Shown piece by piece: positions 11,874 through 22,792 of a stretch of DNA of 64,000 bases. A model generated the notes under the pieces. It was not told the DNA's origin. It made no database searches and saw only the letters and a program-made list of their open reading frames with translations. Source of the DNA: Mytilus californianus (lineage: Eukaryota; Mollusca; Bivalvia; Mytilida; Mytilidae); contig NW_026262712.1 of NCBI RefSeq assembly GCF_021869535.1, positions 102,676,140 through 102,740,139 on the forward strand. The letters run 5' to 3'. Each line of letters begins with the position of its first letter. Position 1 is the first letter of the stretch. The translations under genes and the position numbers were made by a program.

Positions 11874-12430
11874 AGGGCCGTAACTAGGCATCGGAAACAG
11901 ACGAGGCAGGGGTCTGAGGGTCGCCGATTGAGGCCCCCATGTTAATGGGGGGGCCAAAATTGTAATATAAGTGTCCAAAATAAAACTTGTTACATACGTT
12001 TTTGTTTCATATGTTCCAGTACCGTATGAAGAACTGCATTAGGCTATCAGAGCCGGCTGACAGATACTTGCCTTGAATTTTGTACCATCCAACATATATC
12101 CATTTCAGTAAAGTAGGACACATGTTTGATAGTAGAAAAAGCGGGACAAGTATGTGTGGTCAACGTTTCATTGAAAATAGCACATTTTAATAACACTTTA
12201 ATAAAGTCCAAAGAGTGGAACCTAGTCACTGTCTCAATCTAATTAAAATAAAGTTCTCTGATTTCTTTATACTCATATATATATACGAGCACGCGAGTTA
12301 ATATGGATCAGAATTTTAATCAGATTGGTCTCTGTCTGCGAATGCTAGTTTGACCTTTCCTGTGCCACTAAAATCCCATCGTTTGAGAACAGCTTCTACG
12401 TTCACTTCTCTCATCAGTAGCTACGGCCCT
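11874..12430. mobile_element. Candidate 557-bp non-autonomous element with short TIRs
   Basis: It starts AGGGCCGTAACTA and ends with the inverted partner TAGCTACGGCCCT (12 of 13 positions pair). The AGGGCCGTAG-type terminus is hAT-like. I could not find a convincing 8-bp target duplication, so the boundaries and class are tentative. A poly-G stretch and the motif GGGGGGGCC lie near the left end. Confidence 0.45.
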
Positions 12431-13256
12431 TTTCTTTTTGTAAGTTTAAAGTGTGATAAAAGCGTTGATTGATCGTGAGCATAATAAGTATATTTAGTAA
12501 GAAGCGATTCCGCACTTCATACTAAATGTGTTTCGCTTTTACACCCCAAAAAAATTACAAAAGGAAAAATTCAATTCTTAAACATAGTTGAATCAAACGT
12601 AATTTAATCCTATTAGGATTGGTCCTTGGAAAGGATGAATCTACCAAACAGGTACAGGTACTGTACATGCGTATATCGAAGAACAAGACCTCAAGAACAT
12701 ATTTAAAGTAAATTTTCATCTTAAAATAACTGAAATAACTACATGTTTGTTTTAAGCTACGTGTTTATAAATGTCAACATTAAGCTCGCACATTTATGAC
12801 ATATTTAATGTTATAATGTGTCACTTGTTTGTTGTCACGAATACTTAAAAATAAATAAGTTAATTAAAGCAAACCGTTTCAACTTATGTTTAATCTGCAT
12901 GCTTTGAATTTTAAAATACTTTAGGTAAAGCAGCTCATTAAGAAAAAATTAAATAACAACACCCTTGTTTTTAAAAATCTTTCTTCCCATGGTATTTGTT
13001 CGCAATAAAGATAAGAACTATCATTTTTCAAATATATATATAACAATTTTGCTATTTCTGGCATAATACGTTTTCATTATTTATTGAATAAAATAGATGA
13101 AGTTATCAGCATGTATTTCACATTAAATATTATCCTAATTTACATATTGTGTGGTAATTAATTAATATCAGATTTTTTGGCATTCTTTCCCGGTAGTACG
13201 CATTAAGGCGTTCTCAATTTTCTTAAATGGACTGAACGTTAAATTTATGAATTACT
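12431..13256. promoter_or_regulatory. 5' flank of the Met/Asn-rich secreted protein gene
   Basis: AT-rich sequence upstream of the signal-peptide exon. I see no convincing TATA box in a fixed position. A five-codon upstream ORF begins at an ATG at 13247 and ends in TAA just inside the main ORF start region. It overlaps the main start at 13257 in another frame. Confidence 0.35.
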
Positions 13257-13320
13257 ATGAATAATTCTTTGGGATTGTGGATATCTTTGTTTGTTTTGAT
13301 ACAATTATCATGCATATATG
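13257..13320 (+). CDS. Signal-peptide exon of Met/Asn-rich gene
   Basis: ATG followed by 20 codons and one base, then a consensus donor G|GTGAGTAA. The encoded peptide is a textbook signal sequence. Its outgoing phase 1 matches the incoming phase of the exon at 18827. This exon is too short to show up in a length-filtered ORF search. Confidence 0.78.
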
Positions 13321-16300
13321 GTGAGTAAAAATAAAAAGTACATTTAAAAGTATTGTCCATTTACATAAAACTTTTAGAAACATTCGTTTAGACCGTATGT
13401 CACAGGGCATCATTCTTTTTAACAAGAGAAAACATAGGTTTCCAGTTTAGTACATTTTGAACGTTCGTATATAATTTTAGATAGACCGGTTTTGGTCAAC
13501 TCTCTTAATCTAAAAGCTGATCCAAAAAAAAACTTGAGATAACAGAAAATTTGAGATATCAGGATTAATTTTTATGCAAATTTTTCAATTGGGTATACAT
13601 TTTTTTTTTGAGATAAGAGTTTGAGAGAACGAGAGTTGAAGTATATTACAGAAGAGACATCAACAGACTAAAAATGTTTTACTTGGTCGAGAGGTCTAGG
13701 GAGCTTGACAAAATGAAGGCGTTGTCGCCTTTCATGTCTCAATTGTTCTTATGTTCCCAACTTGAGGGAATGATATAAATTTGCAAGTGTTAACAGCTGA
13801 CATGCTACAATGCAATTGTCTAGCATATGTTCCTGCTGCCAGAACTGTTATCGTCAAATTATTGACTTTGTTTTAATTGTGATAACGTGGCACAAAACTA
13901 CATATTATCTAACACATGATACAGAAATTTGTTCTTTCAAACCATATTCATAATTCATTAATAAATTTGCTCACTTTGTGTCTATCGATTGTAACGACAA
14001 TACTTATGATGGTTAAGTGCAGAAAGTTCTCCATTACCGAACATGTATCCAATGTAGAAAAAAAATGAGAAGTAAGTTTCATTAAATTGATTTTTTGTTT
14101 GGCACATTACAGATAACACTAATTGAGGGAATGTATTTCTCTTCTTCGGATTTTTTTTTTTTTTTGTCTACTTTTTTTTTAATTGAACCGCCACAAGAAA
14201 ATTACGTTGGTCATACCATCGCACATCAACGCACTTTAGTTCATTAAATTCGTAGGACAGATATTTGAGGAAAGGTCATATAAAGTTAAATTATTCAATA
14301 TTTTGGCGATATGTAATTAAGTGTATTTAATACACGTGCATTTGCTTTATCTTTGTAGGAATATCATTAAGGTGAAAGATTAGAGCATATGTTACATATA
14401 TCATTAAGGCAAAATATACGTTATTGGCCGGTATTTCGGATTTTTATATAATTTTGTATACAATTAAAAAATTGTTAAAATTTATCAGAATACCGAAAAA
14501 AGATATATATGTAGCATTTAATATACTTCCAGAGATACAATTAATTAAAGATTTGTGAAACAAAATATAAATGTACGTAAACATCCGTAGAAAAAATGCC
14601 AAATAGAACAGACTATCGGAAAAAGGAAAAGAACATATCTATATCTGTCCCAAGTCAAGGCTGTCTTTGTTTACATGTATAAGATGTTTTAGTCTTTAGA
14701 TGGCAGATCTTTCGTCGACCCTATTAAGCTATTCTATTACTTCTGTAGACTCATAGCGATTTTGATATATTGTAAATCCTACCTCCCGATAAATGAGGAC
14801 GACTGTATGCTGATATCTAGTCAGATTTTGTTGAAGACAGTATATTGACCTCTAGATATCTTTTGTTGAAGACTGTATGTTGACCTCTAAATGTCTTTTG
14901 TTGAAGACTGTATGTGACCTCTAGATATCATTTGTTGACAACTGTATGTTGACCTCTAGATATCTTTTGTTGAAGACTGTATTTTCCCTCTAGATGTCTT
15001 TTGTTGAAGAATGTATGTTGACCTCTAGATATCTTTTGTTGAAGACTGTATGTTGACCTCTTAGCGTCTTTTGTTGAAAACTGTATGTTGACCTATAGAT
15101 ATCTTTTGTTGAACACTGTATGCTGACCTATAGATATCTTTTGTTGACAACTGTATGTTGCCCTATAGATATCTTTTGTTGAAGACTGTATGTGACCTCT
15201 AGATGTCTTTTATTGACAACTGTATGTGACCTCTAGATGTCTTTTGTGGTTTAATTATGTTGTTGTGTGTGTTTCTTTCTCATTGATGCAAATCTTACTT
15301 GACAGTGTCATTTGTTCTTTAAAATAAAATTACTTTCAATGTTAGTCGAAAGGATTCAGCACAGACAAAGTATATTGTAGTTTTATTTAACCGATTCTAA
15401 AAGTATAGAATACGTTTGTGATATATTTCATTTAAAATACAAAATAGATTCTAGATCATTTTTTCCTAAATCTTGTTTTAGGTTTTAAATGTTCTGGGAC
15501 TGGCTTGGGTCATGGGGTGTCCCAACTCTATGTATAAAAAATATTAAGGACGAATATAGTATGTTCAACGGAATACATTTCTTGTGTGTATCATCAGAGG
15601 ATAATCGGTTAATACAACGAAAATTTTCATTTGGTCATTTGGTCATTTAGGAATTTAGGAATTCAATATTATATTGCTTATATGTTGGAAAATGCGATTG
15701 TAAGAAAAAAAAATGTGTCGCCTATTTCTACTTTGACGTCCCCTGGCACACTGCGTCACCCTGATCAGTCAATCAGAAGCCGTCGATCTATGACGAGATC
15801 ATAAATATTTAATCTCTATCGTCTTAATTGTCTACAAAGCCTCTTTTCTTATTTTAAAGACAAAAAAGTTTCGTTTAGTGATCATTTTGTGTTACAACTT
15901 CTTAAAAAATATTTTAATTCAAATCTTGTAGTTGAGAAAACTATTATATACAAAACCGTGATATGATTGTCAAAATTCTTTTCAAATTTATAAACTAGAA
16001 ATACAAGGCTATGTTATGATCTGTTATATCTGAATAGTTTGTAAGTATTTCAGATTATAGATATAAGTATAAAAAAATATGGAGATGTGGAATGATTGCC
16101 AATGAGACAAGTATCCACCAAAGTTCAAATGAAGTTGATGTAAGTAATAATAGACAACTGTTAAACGTTAAGCTTTGGGCTAGCTGTCAGTAACTGCGAG
16201 TAATCTCAGGTCTTACTTTTTTGTTGTGGTGATGTATAAATAACATGCCACGCCCGGTCTATGTTTTAGTTAGATGTATTTCTGCTTTGTATCGATTTGA

Positions 16301-19300
16301 TGAGTTAAGCCCTTTTCATCTGATGTTCATAGTTTTTACTGTTACACTACTGTCCCAGGTTAGGTGAGGGTTTGGCGCCAGCAAACTAGTTTAACTCCGC
16401 CATATTCTGTATGTGCCTGTCCCACGTCAGGAGCATGTAATTCAGTGGATGTCGTTTGTTGTTGTTACAGTATATCATATTTGTTTTTTTGTTCATTGTT
16501 TTGTACATAAATCAGGCCGTTAGTTTTCTCGTTTGAATTGTTTTACATTTGTCATTTCGGGGCCTGTTATAGCTTACTATGCGGTATGGGTTCTGCTCAT
16601 TGTTGAAGGCCGTACGGTGATCTATAGTTGTTATTTTTATATCATTCGTACGGCCTTCAGCAATGATAAAAACTCATACCGTAAAGTAGGCTATAAATAG
16701 CATCGGCATGAAAAATATTAAACAATTCATTTGAGAAAACTAACGGCCTAATTTATAACAATACAATTAACGAAAAACAAATATGACAGACATGAACCAA
16801 CGACAACCACTGAACTGCAGGCTCTTGACTTGGCATAGACACATAAACAATGTCAGGAACATCGTTAGTATTTGTTGTTTTGTATATCATGTCATAAGGC
16901 TAATTAATTACACATGGAGTCTCTTCTTGCTTTCATTTTGTAAAAACTACTGGTAATTGTATTTTAAAAAAAAGCTTGACATATTTGTGTGGACAGAATT
17001 ATCTGTGAATTTCAAAGGATAACAAAAAACGATGCGTAATACTATGTTATATGTAGTGAAATACAGGGGGTTAACGGTAATACATGTTATATGTAGTGAA
17101 GTACAGGGGGTTACGGTAATACATGTTATATGTAGTGAAGTACAGGGGGTTAACGGTAATACATGTTATATGTAGTGAAGTACAGGGGGTTTACGGTAAT
17201 ACATGTTATATGTAGTGAAATACAGGGGTTAACGGTAATACATGTTATATGTAGTGAAGTACAGGGGGTTTACGGTAATACATGTTATATGTAGTGAAAT
17301 ACAGGGGTTAACGGTAATACATGTTATATGTAGTGAAGTACAGGGGGTTTACGGTAATACATGTTATATGTAGTGAAATACAGGGGTTTACGGTAATACA
17401 TGTTATATGTAGTGAAGTACAGGGGGTTTAACGGTAATACATGTTATATGTAGTGAAGTACAGGGCGTTAACGGTAATACATTTTATATATGTCGTGAAG
17501 TACAGGGGGTTAACGGTAATACATGTTATATGTAGTGAAGTACAGGGGGTTTACGGTAATACATGTTATATGTAGTGAAGTACAGGGGTTTACGGTAATA
17601 CATGTTATATGTAGTGAAGTACAGGGGGTTTACGGTAATACATGCTATATGTAGTGAAGTACAGGGGGTTTACGGTAATACATTGGGTTCATTTCAAAAA
17701 GAACTGTTCTGGCGAGGCGTTACCCGAGTTTTGTTAACCCCGTTGTGTTCCCGTATATCACTGCAAGTCATTAAATAACAAATGCATCTCGCTTATAACT
17801 CTCCGTCTGCCGTGACATGATGAAAACTTTTGCTGAGTTTTTTTTTTCGGTAAAACGTTTTGGACAAAGATACTGTAAGACAATTTGCAGATCCTCACAA
17901 TTATTAGTCGTTTTACCTCTGAGTCGATAGAGTTTCATATTGTATTGTAATTTTTGAGATTTTAAGATATGTTTTTGATCGCAATGAGATCTTTGAAAAA
18001 TTCATAGACAAAAACATTGCCTAGGTAACCGTGCTCGATTTTGATTGATTAATTAATGCTTGCTTTATTTCGTTGAAATCTTCTCACAAATTTGAGATTT
18101 TATGAAACTGGTATATTTGGCAGTAAATAGACAAATTAGTTTTATTTAAAAGCAGCTATGATCAATGGACATTAATGAAATTTTGTAAAGTATTTTGTTT
18201 CATTCATCGTAACAAAATATGTTTTGACCTTTTCGTGCTGTTTTACAAGTTTTTTTCATTGTCATTTTTCTAGTTTTTATAGTAGTTGGAATTCACTGTG
18301 AATTTTTACATATTCACATTAAAAGTATGTGTTGCCGTGATAATTGTAGAGAAAACTATTTCAGTTGTTCCTGAAAATATTTGTTTTAACCAATTGTCGC
18401 CTTTTTTGTTGGAAGAAAACTAGAAATAATTCAATTACAGTAAAAATATAGGACCAATTCTGACAAAATATGTTAGAATGTCCTCTGTGTCATTTAGAAA
18501 CGCCAAAACATTTTTTGTAACTCATTCTCTGTAAAATTTTGTGCATGGTATTTTAGTCATATGCTTAGATGTGGTTACTACGTTGTCATCATAAACAAGA
18601 TTAATAATGTTCAATCGGGTTATTGAACGTTCATTATCCTGTTAACAGCTGTCTGTCCTGAAATCGACTCCACTCATTATAAAATAAGGAACTGATTTAC
18701 AATGGGTCAAACTATCCACCAGACACCAAACGTAGATGTCAGCTCATGATTTTTTTCTAATGAAATATTAAAATGCTGTATGCAATTAACTTTACATTTT
18801 ATTTAATCTTGTCATTTTTATTTCAGGTCAACGGCGAAGAGCAGATGGACTTGGATTTATACCCAGGACTCCACAAAACGCAAAACGGAATGAACAGCGT
18901 TTATCTGCCATTAAACGAATCAAATACATGAATGAAATGGCATTTAAGAACAATAATAATAATATGAATAATGGCAAGACTGGAATGAATATGTTTCAAA
19001 ACAGTATGCAAGCCAATAACAACATGAATAATCGTCGGATGGGAATGAATAATAACAACATGAATAACCATCGGATGGGAATGAATAATAATAACAACAT
19101 GAATAATGGTCCGACTGGGATGAATTATGATAACAACATGAATAATGGTCCGACTGGAATGAACACAAATGGTGGACAAATGAATGTAGCCCACATGAAT
19201 CCAGAATATGTTGAATCTATGATGGACTTGCCGGGTGGTATGCAGATGCTGATGAATGCGAGAATGGGAAATGGAGGAATGACATCTAGCGGGGTAACTA

Positions 19301-19596
19301 TTATAAACACAGAGATGAGTGAAATGGGAATGATGCAGAATGGCATGATGGGTAACAATGGCAGACGAATGGGCAGAAGAGGACAACAGAAAATGAGGTT
19401 GCCAATGTGTCAACCTTTATCGGAGTGTGCTGAAAGATTTATACCACCACAATGCCGGGCGTGGAGATACGATACTATGAACAGCGTGATGTGCCGCGCA
19501 TGCCCAACAAACAGATGTGAAGGCGGAGCAAAGGAGTACTTCAATACGATGTACAAATACCATCCGTCAAGACTTATGTTAAAAATGTTACAGTAA
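13257..19596 (+). CDS. Secreted Met/Asn/Gly-rich protein with C-terminal six-Cys domain (2 exons)
   Basis: Exons 13257-13320 and 18827-19596 join in phase 1 (G|GT) to give 277 residues. Residues 1-21 are a signal peptide: M-N-N-S, then a hydrophobic L-W-I-S-L-F-V-L-I-Q-L core and S-C-I-Y. Next comes a basic stretch with R-R-R, K-R and K-R, possible proprotein-convertase sites. From about residue 56 to 150 there are short M-N-N/M-G-M-N repeats, with asparagine runs encoded by AAT/AAC. A Gly/Met-rich linker follows, then cysteines at 216, 222, 231, 244, 247 and 252. The product is probably extracellular. Low complexity plus a small Cys domain is a layout seen in mollusc shell-matrix, byssal or adhesive proteins, but I do not recognise this one. 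The ATG at 18928 opens a 222-codon frame but is internal, because the frame stays open back to the acceptor at 18827. Confidence 0.8.
14829..15247. repeat. 35-bp minisatellite, about 12 copies
   Basis: The unit contains TTGTTGAAGACTGTATGTTG and ACCTCTAGATATCTT. Copies vary by substitutions (AGATATC/AGATGTC) and single-base indels. Confidence 0.9.
16070..16200 (-). mobile_element. Dispersed repeat M2, fragment
   Basis: GGAGATGTGGAATGATTGCC followed by AATGAGACAAGTATCCACCA is the reversed end of M2 (compare 31808-32095). It continues with TAGACAACTGTTAAACG and GGGCTAGCTGTCAG. Confidence 0.7.
16370..16860. mobile_element. Two M2 copies head to head (long imperfect palindrome)
   Basis: The left arm (+) runs from about 16370 to 16619 and contains GCCTGTCCCACGTCAGGAGC, AGGCCGTTAGTTTTCTCG and TGTTGAAGGCCGTACGG. 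The right arm (16645-16860) is the reverse complement with roughly one mismatch in seven: CGTACGGCCTTCAGCA, GAAAACTAACGGCC and CAACGACAACCACTGAACTG. The spacer is about 25 bases. Confidence 0.8.
17041..17683. repeat. 40-bp minisatellite, about 16 copies
   Basis: The unit contains ACATGTTATATGTAGTGAAG and TACAGGGGGTTTACGGTAAT. Variants are mostly G-run length (4 or 5) and TTAACGG versus TTTACGG. One copy near 17480 carries a small insertion. Confidence 0.95.
18827..19596 (+). CDS. Main exon of Met/Asn-rich secreted protein
   Basis: Acceptor TTATTTCAG. The exon carries the dibasic pro-region, the asparagine/methionine repeats and the six-cysteine C-terminus, ending in TAA. The opposite strand has a 170-codon open frame over the same AAT/ATG-rich repeats, which is a shadow. 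The Asn codons sit in ATGAATAATAAC-like microsatellite DNA, so the repeat number is likely variable. Confidence 0.85.
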
Positions 19597-19604
19597 ATCG
19601 CATA

Positions 19605-19995
19605 TATATATAGATTCTACCACTGCATCGAGTGTGATACGATATTTATCCACTCGAGACAGTTAAATTTTCAAATTTAAAACGCGAGGCTCGCCGAGCG
19701 TTTTAAATATTTAAAATTTAACTGTCGAGAGTGGATAAATATCGTATTACACGATATTTGGTGGTGGAATCTGTTTCTCTAATGATTTTTAAACAATACG
19801 CAGGCAAATTTATTCCTTCTTTTCGAATGATCTGCAAAAAGATGTGTTCTTTCTATGTGACGTCATCAGGCATGGTCGCCTTTTTTCATGCCGTCACAAT
19901 AGGAAATTTAGAGGAAAGCAAGAAAACTCGACGTCATAATCGGATTTTAACCAATGAAGAACTGAGATTAAAAGAACCACACGTTGATTAAATTT
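19605..19995. mobile_element. Palindromic MITE-like dispersed repeat
   Basis: The core is an imperfect palindrome at about 19630-19760. Its arms contain ATACGATATTTATCCACTCG and its inverse AGTGGATAAATATCGTATT. They meet at ACGCGAGGCTCGCCGAGCGT. The following stretch to 19995 includes TGACGTCATCAGGCATGGTC. I recognise this from repeated mussel sequence, so the 86-codon open frame there is not a gene. Confidence 0.7.
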
Positions 19996-21651
19996 TTTTT
20001 ATACAATGGGTGCAGAAAAGGATAAATTGACGAAGAATTAGAGAAACATATATATATGTATATATGTATCAGCTGTTATTTTTTTAACTGAAAAATAACT
20101 TATAAATCTTTTATTCATTTCAGTACTCTGGTCATAACTTTTGTTGGATTTTTTTTACTTTTCGTCCAAATTAGTTTACTCGAACATTGCATGGTAAATG
20201 CAAGATATAAACATAACTGATCAAGTACGTTAACGAATGTTACTTTGTTTCTACAGATCAGAGCTGAGATTCATAACGATTGATAAATATCACGTTTATA
20301 ATTCATCGAGTACTTGAAACGTTGTTTCTTCTTTCTACAGGTGTATACGGAAAATATAACGTATAATATAAAGATGTCTGGTTACGTAGTACTAGTTCGT
20401 AACGAGATGTTTCATACTAGATTTTTTTAATTACATTTTTACATGCATTTGCGTCTACATTTTATAAAAAATAAAAAACCTTCGGACAAAGTTAACCTTA
20501 CAATTTTATCTTCTTTTAAAGCAACGTTCTGTCTTAAAACGTCCAAATTTTATTTTTCCATCTTTTGTTGTCCATCGTTTTATTTTGGGTTTAAAAATAT
20601 TGCAGTTTAGCACTTTTTCATATTAGATAACCTTACGTTCAAGCATAAATATTAAATAAATAAACATTTTCCTTATTGAAACAGAGATGTTATAATAGTA
20701 TTACAAGCATCATTTCTCCTAGATCCACAACAAATTACCTCAGCGTCCGCTTCTAAGTTGTAACCTTACTTAATGAAGTCAAGGGAAGAGTTTGTTTAAG
20801 CCATGGAAATATAATAATAATACAGGATCATGGTGTTTGCTTATCTGTTTATTATTCAGTACACTATATGTTACAGCCTATGGTTAACTCTAGGGGACAT
20901 CCTCACTGAGAAATAAAGGGGTTGCTGGGAAACAATTCTTAAAGGATAGGCTATAGACAAAGGAGTCACACATAAAAGTCGCTCTTGTTAAAAATGTGAT
21001 CGTCACTTTTCAATTCGTATAAATGTTCAAACACAAAGCATTCAATTCTTATATTTACCTATCTTCAAATAAGAATATTATGGATAATAATTTATTTTTG
21101 TGCATGTTTCTATCACTTTGATATTCATATTTACAATAAATATAATGTCCATTACTTTTTCAATTTTAATATTTTTTTTAAAGCATAACCGTTTGCACGA
21201 AGAACACTAACAATGTGTAAAAATTGCGGTGATTTATTAGGTTGGCGGAGCTAATGTTTCTATATAATCTCGGGTTGTTTTCATACAATTTGGTAACATA
21301 TGACGGAATCAAATGATTTGTCTTTCAGCCAATAAAAGATCAGCATTTGTCCTTAATTTACAACGATGGCACTTGCGGACATAGTATCACAAATGCGTCA
21401 AACAATATACGCAATGAATAATAACAAAAGAGTAAAACATATGGGAGAAAATTTCGCTCAGCATCTCTTTCCTTAAACTTTCCATATTTTACTAATATAG
21501 GGATCAACCTGATAAAATTAATCCCCTATCAATATTTGTAATGTATCGTAGGACGATAACTCTGTGAGGCAGAGGCTTTGAAAGGTAGAACATAGATATT
21601 CGTTTATATCAGTAAAATATTCATTTCGTAGTGAATAATATCTAAAGAACA
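19996..21651. other. Intergenic, AT-rich, nothing recognised
   Basis: No exon, RNA gene or repeat array recognised. There is a weak AATAAA at 20470 on the plus strand. It is 870 bases after the Met/Asn-rich gene and may or may not serve it. Confidence 0.45.
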
Positions 21652-22320
21652 CTAAAATAGGTAGTGTCCAACGGACTTGTCAGATCTACATGAACACATT
21701 TGGCAAGTGGGACTCTCGTTAAATTTCATTCTATATAAAACTTGATTTACAGGTAAACAGTTTGTTCGTGTTAATAGTTTTAGTCTTGCAGATTTAAAGT
21801 CCAGCAAGTTCGAAAGAAGTTCGAAGCCTTCCGAGCGCAAAATGAAATTTAGAGAAAACATCTAGACTGCCGTAATTATTTATTACTTGATATTCCCTTC
21901 AACGAACAAACATTCAAAGAAATTGTTTAAATATATTCAAGTAAACATTCAAGTTGTAAAATTGATTCAGACCAACCATATTAAACAAATTGATCATATA
22001 CTGTGGATAATCCCATCCCCTTTGACGATTTAAAAAGACTTAAACTCTTCAAATATAATTCGACATAATTTACTTATATCTAGGCCATAAATCCTAGCAA
22101 AATTAGACACCCTTTGTCTCTCAAGAAAGTCGTGTATTAGTTCCCATCCCAAGTCTAGGACAAGAGCACATTTTGGGATAATCGTCTTAGTATTAAAAAT
22201 CCATATTGCCGTTCTATAGAGTATAGATTGCCATGATTCGAGTATTTGGTGACTAGAAGCGGATTACGGTAGCCACATGGCACATCTTTGTGCTACATAT
22301 GGTGGGATAACCGAATTCCA
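21652..22320 (-). pseudogene. LINE ORF2 C-terminal fragment, degraded
   Basis: Minus-strand reading gives pieces in several frames. From high to low coordinates: L-W-N-S-V-I-P-P-Y-V near 22300, L-G-W-E-L-I-H-D-F-L-E-R-Q-R-V at about 22150, then at 21861-21652 F-E-L-L-S-N-L-L, L-K-L-L-T-R-T-N-C-L-P, Y-R-M-K-F-N-E-S-P-T-C-Q-M-C and G-H-Y-L-F. This order (post-RT region, then a T-C-x-x-C..H knuckle) is typical of mollusc non-LTR retrotransposons. Stops and frameshifts separate the pieces, so it is dead. Confidence 0.7.
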
Positions 22321-22690
22321 GAGAGCACTCAAAAAGAAAGTCGAGTTAAAAGATCCGTGCTCATTTAGCAATTTAGTCATATGATTCAGTTTGCGCTCGA
22401 AAACACTAGTAACTTTATAAACACAAAATCAACGCAGTTTTGTTATTATCTTGTTGGAATTAAAAAAAAAGTAAGCCTTAAAAATCGACTTTCATATGCA
22501 GTGGCAACTTTAGGTAAAAATAAAACACATATGAAGAGTAGCGATATAATGCAGTCATACATGAAACCATACAATGCAACTCCATAACATATATATAACA
22601 ATGACATTACCCTGGGACATCTTGTAATCCTTAGCTCCAAACAATTGATAAAAGACAGATGGTGAAAGTTTTAAATAAAAGTCTATAAAT

Positions 22691-22792
22691 TTAAAATAAC
22701 ATTTCATTTTGCTGTGCGTCCAAAGCACTTTTCTGGATTTTCATGTACGCTGTATACCTAAACACGTGGAGGGCCAATCTAGCGTCATCTGC
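22691..22792 (-). CDS. Candidate terminal exon of an unidentified gene
   Basis: On the minus strand a T-rich tract ending TTTTTTCAG at 22793-22802 precedes 33 open codons and a TAA. They read A-D-D-A-R-L-A-L-H-V-F-R-Y and then K-I-Q-K-S-A-L-D-A-Q-Q-N-E-M-L-F. The composition is protein-like and unlike the surrounding AT-rich DNA. D-D-A-R followed by an amphipathic helix resembles the last motif (H-x4-D-A-R) of DEDDh 3'-5' exonucleases of the REXO4/ISG20 type, but the histidine would lie in the previous exon. A donor-like CG|GTATGT at about 23067-23072 would supply F-H-R-S before it. However, that frame has a TAA only six codons upstream, so the junction is unproven. Confidence 0.4.
   Translation of the reverse strand, partial: ADDARLALHVFRYTAYMKIQKSALDAQQNEMLF

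Larger units (their letters stand above)
13321..18826 (+). other. 5.5-kb intron of Met/Asn-rich gene
   Basis: Begins GTGAGT and ends in a T-rich tract plus TTTCAG. It holds two minisatellites (14829-15247 and 17041-17683), an M2 fragment and an inverted M2 pair. 13490-13645 has TTGAGATAAC-type repeats of degraded DNA-transposon appearance. I did not find an additional exon, but a small one cannot be excluded. Confidence 0.7.

Noticed and set aside
18901-19413. 170-codon minus-strand frame over the Met/Asn gene
   Set aside because: It is the complement of ATG/AAT-rich codons and gives a His/Ile/Ser repeat. The plus strand has the splice site, signal exon and Cys domain.
19731-19991. 86-codon plus-strand frame
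   Set aside because: It lies inside a palindromic dispersed repeat, starts at a GTG and has no protein family features.
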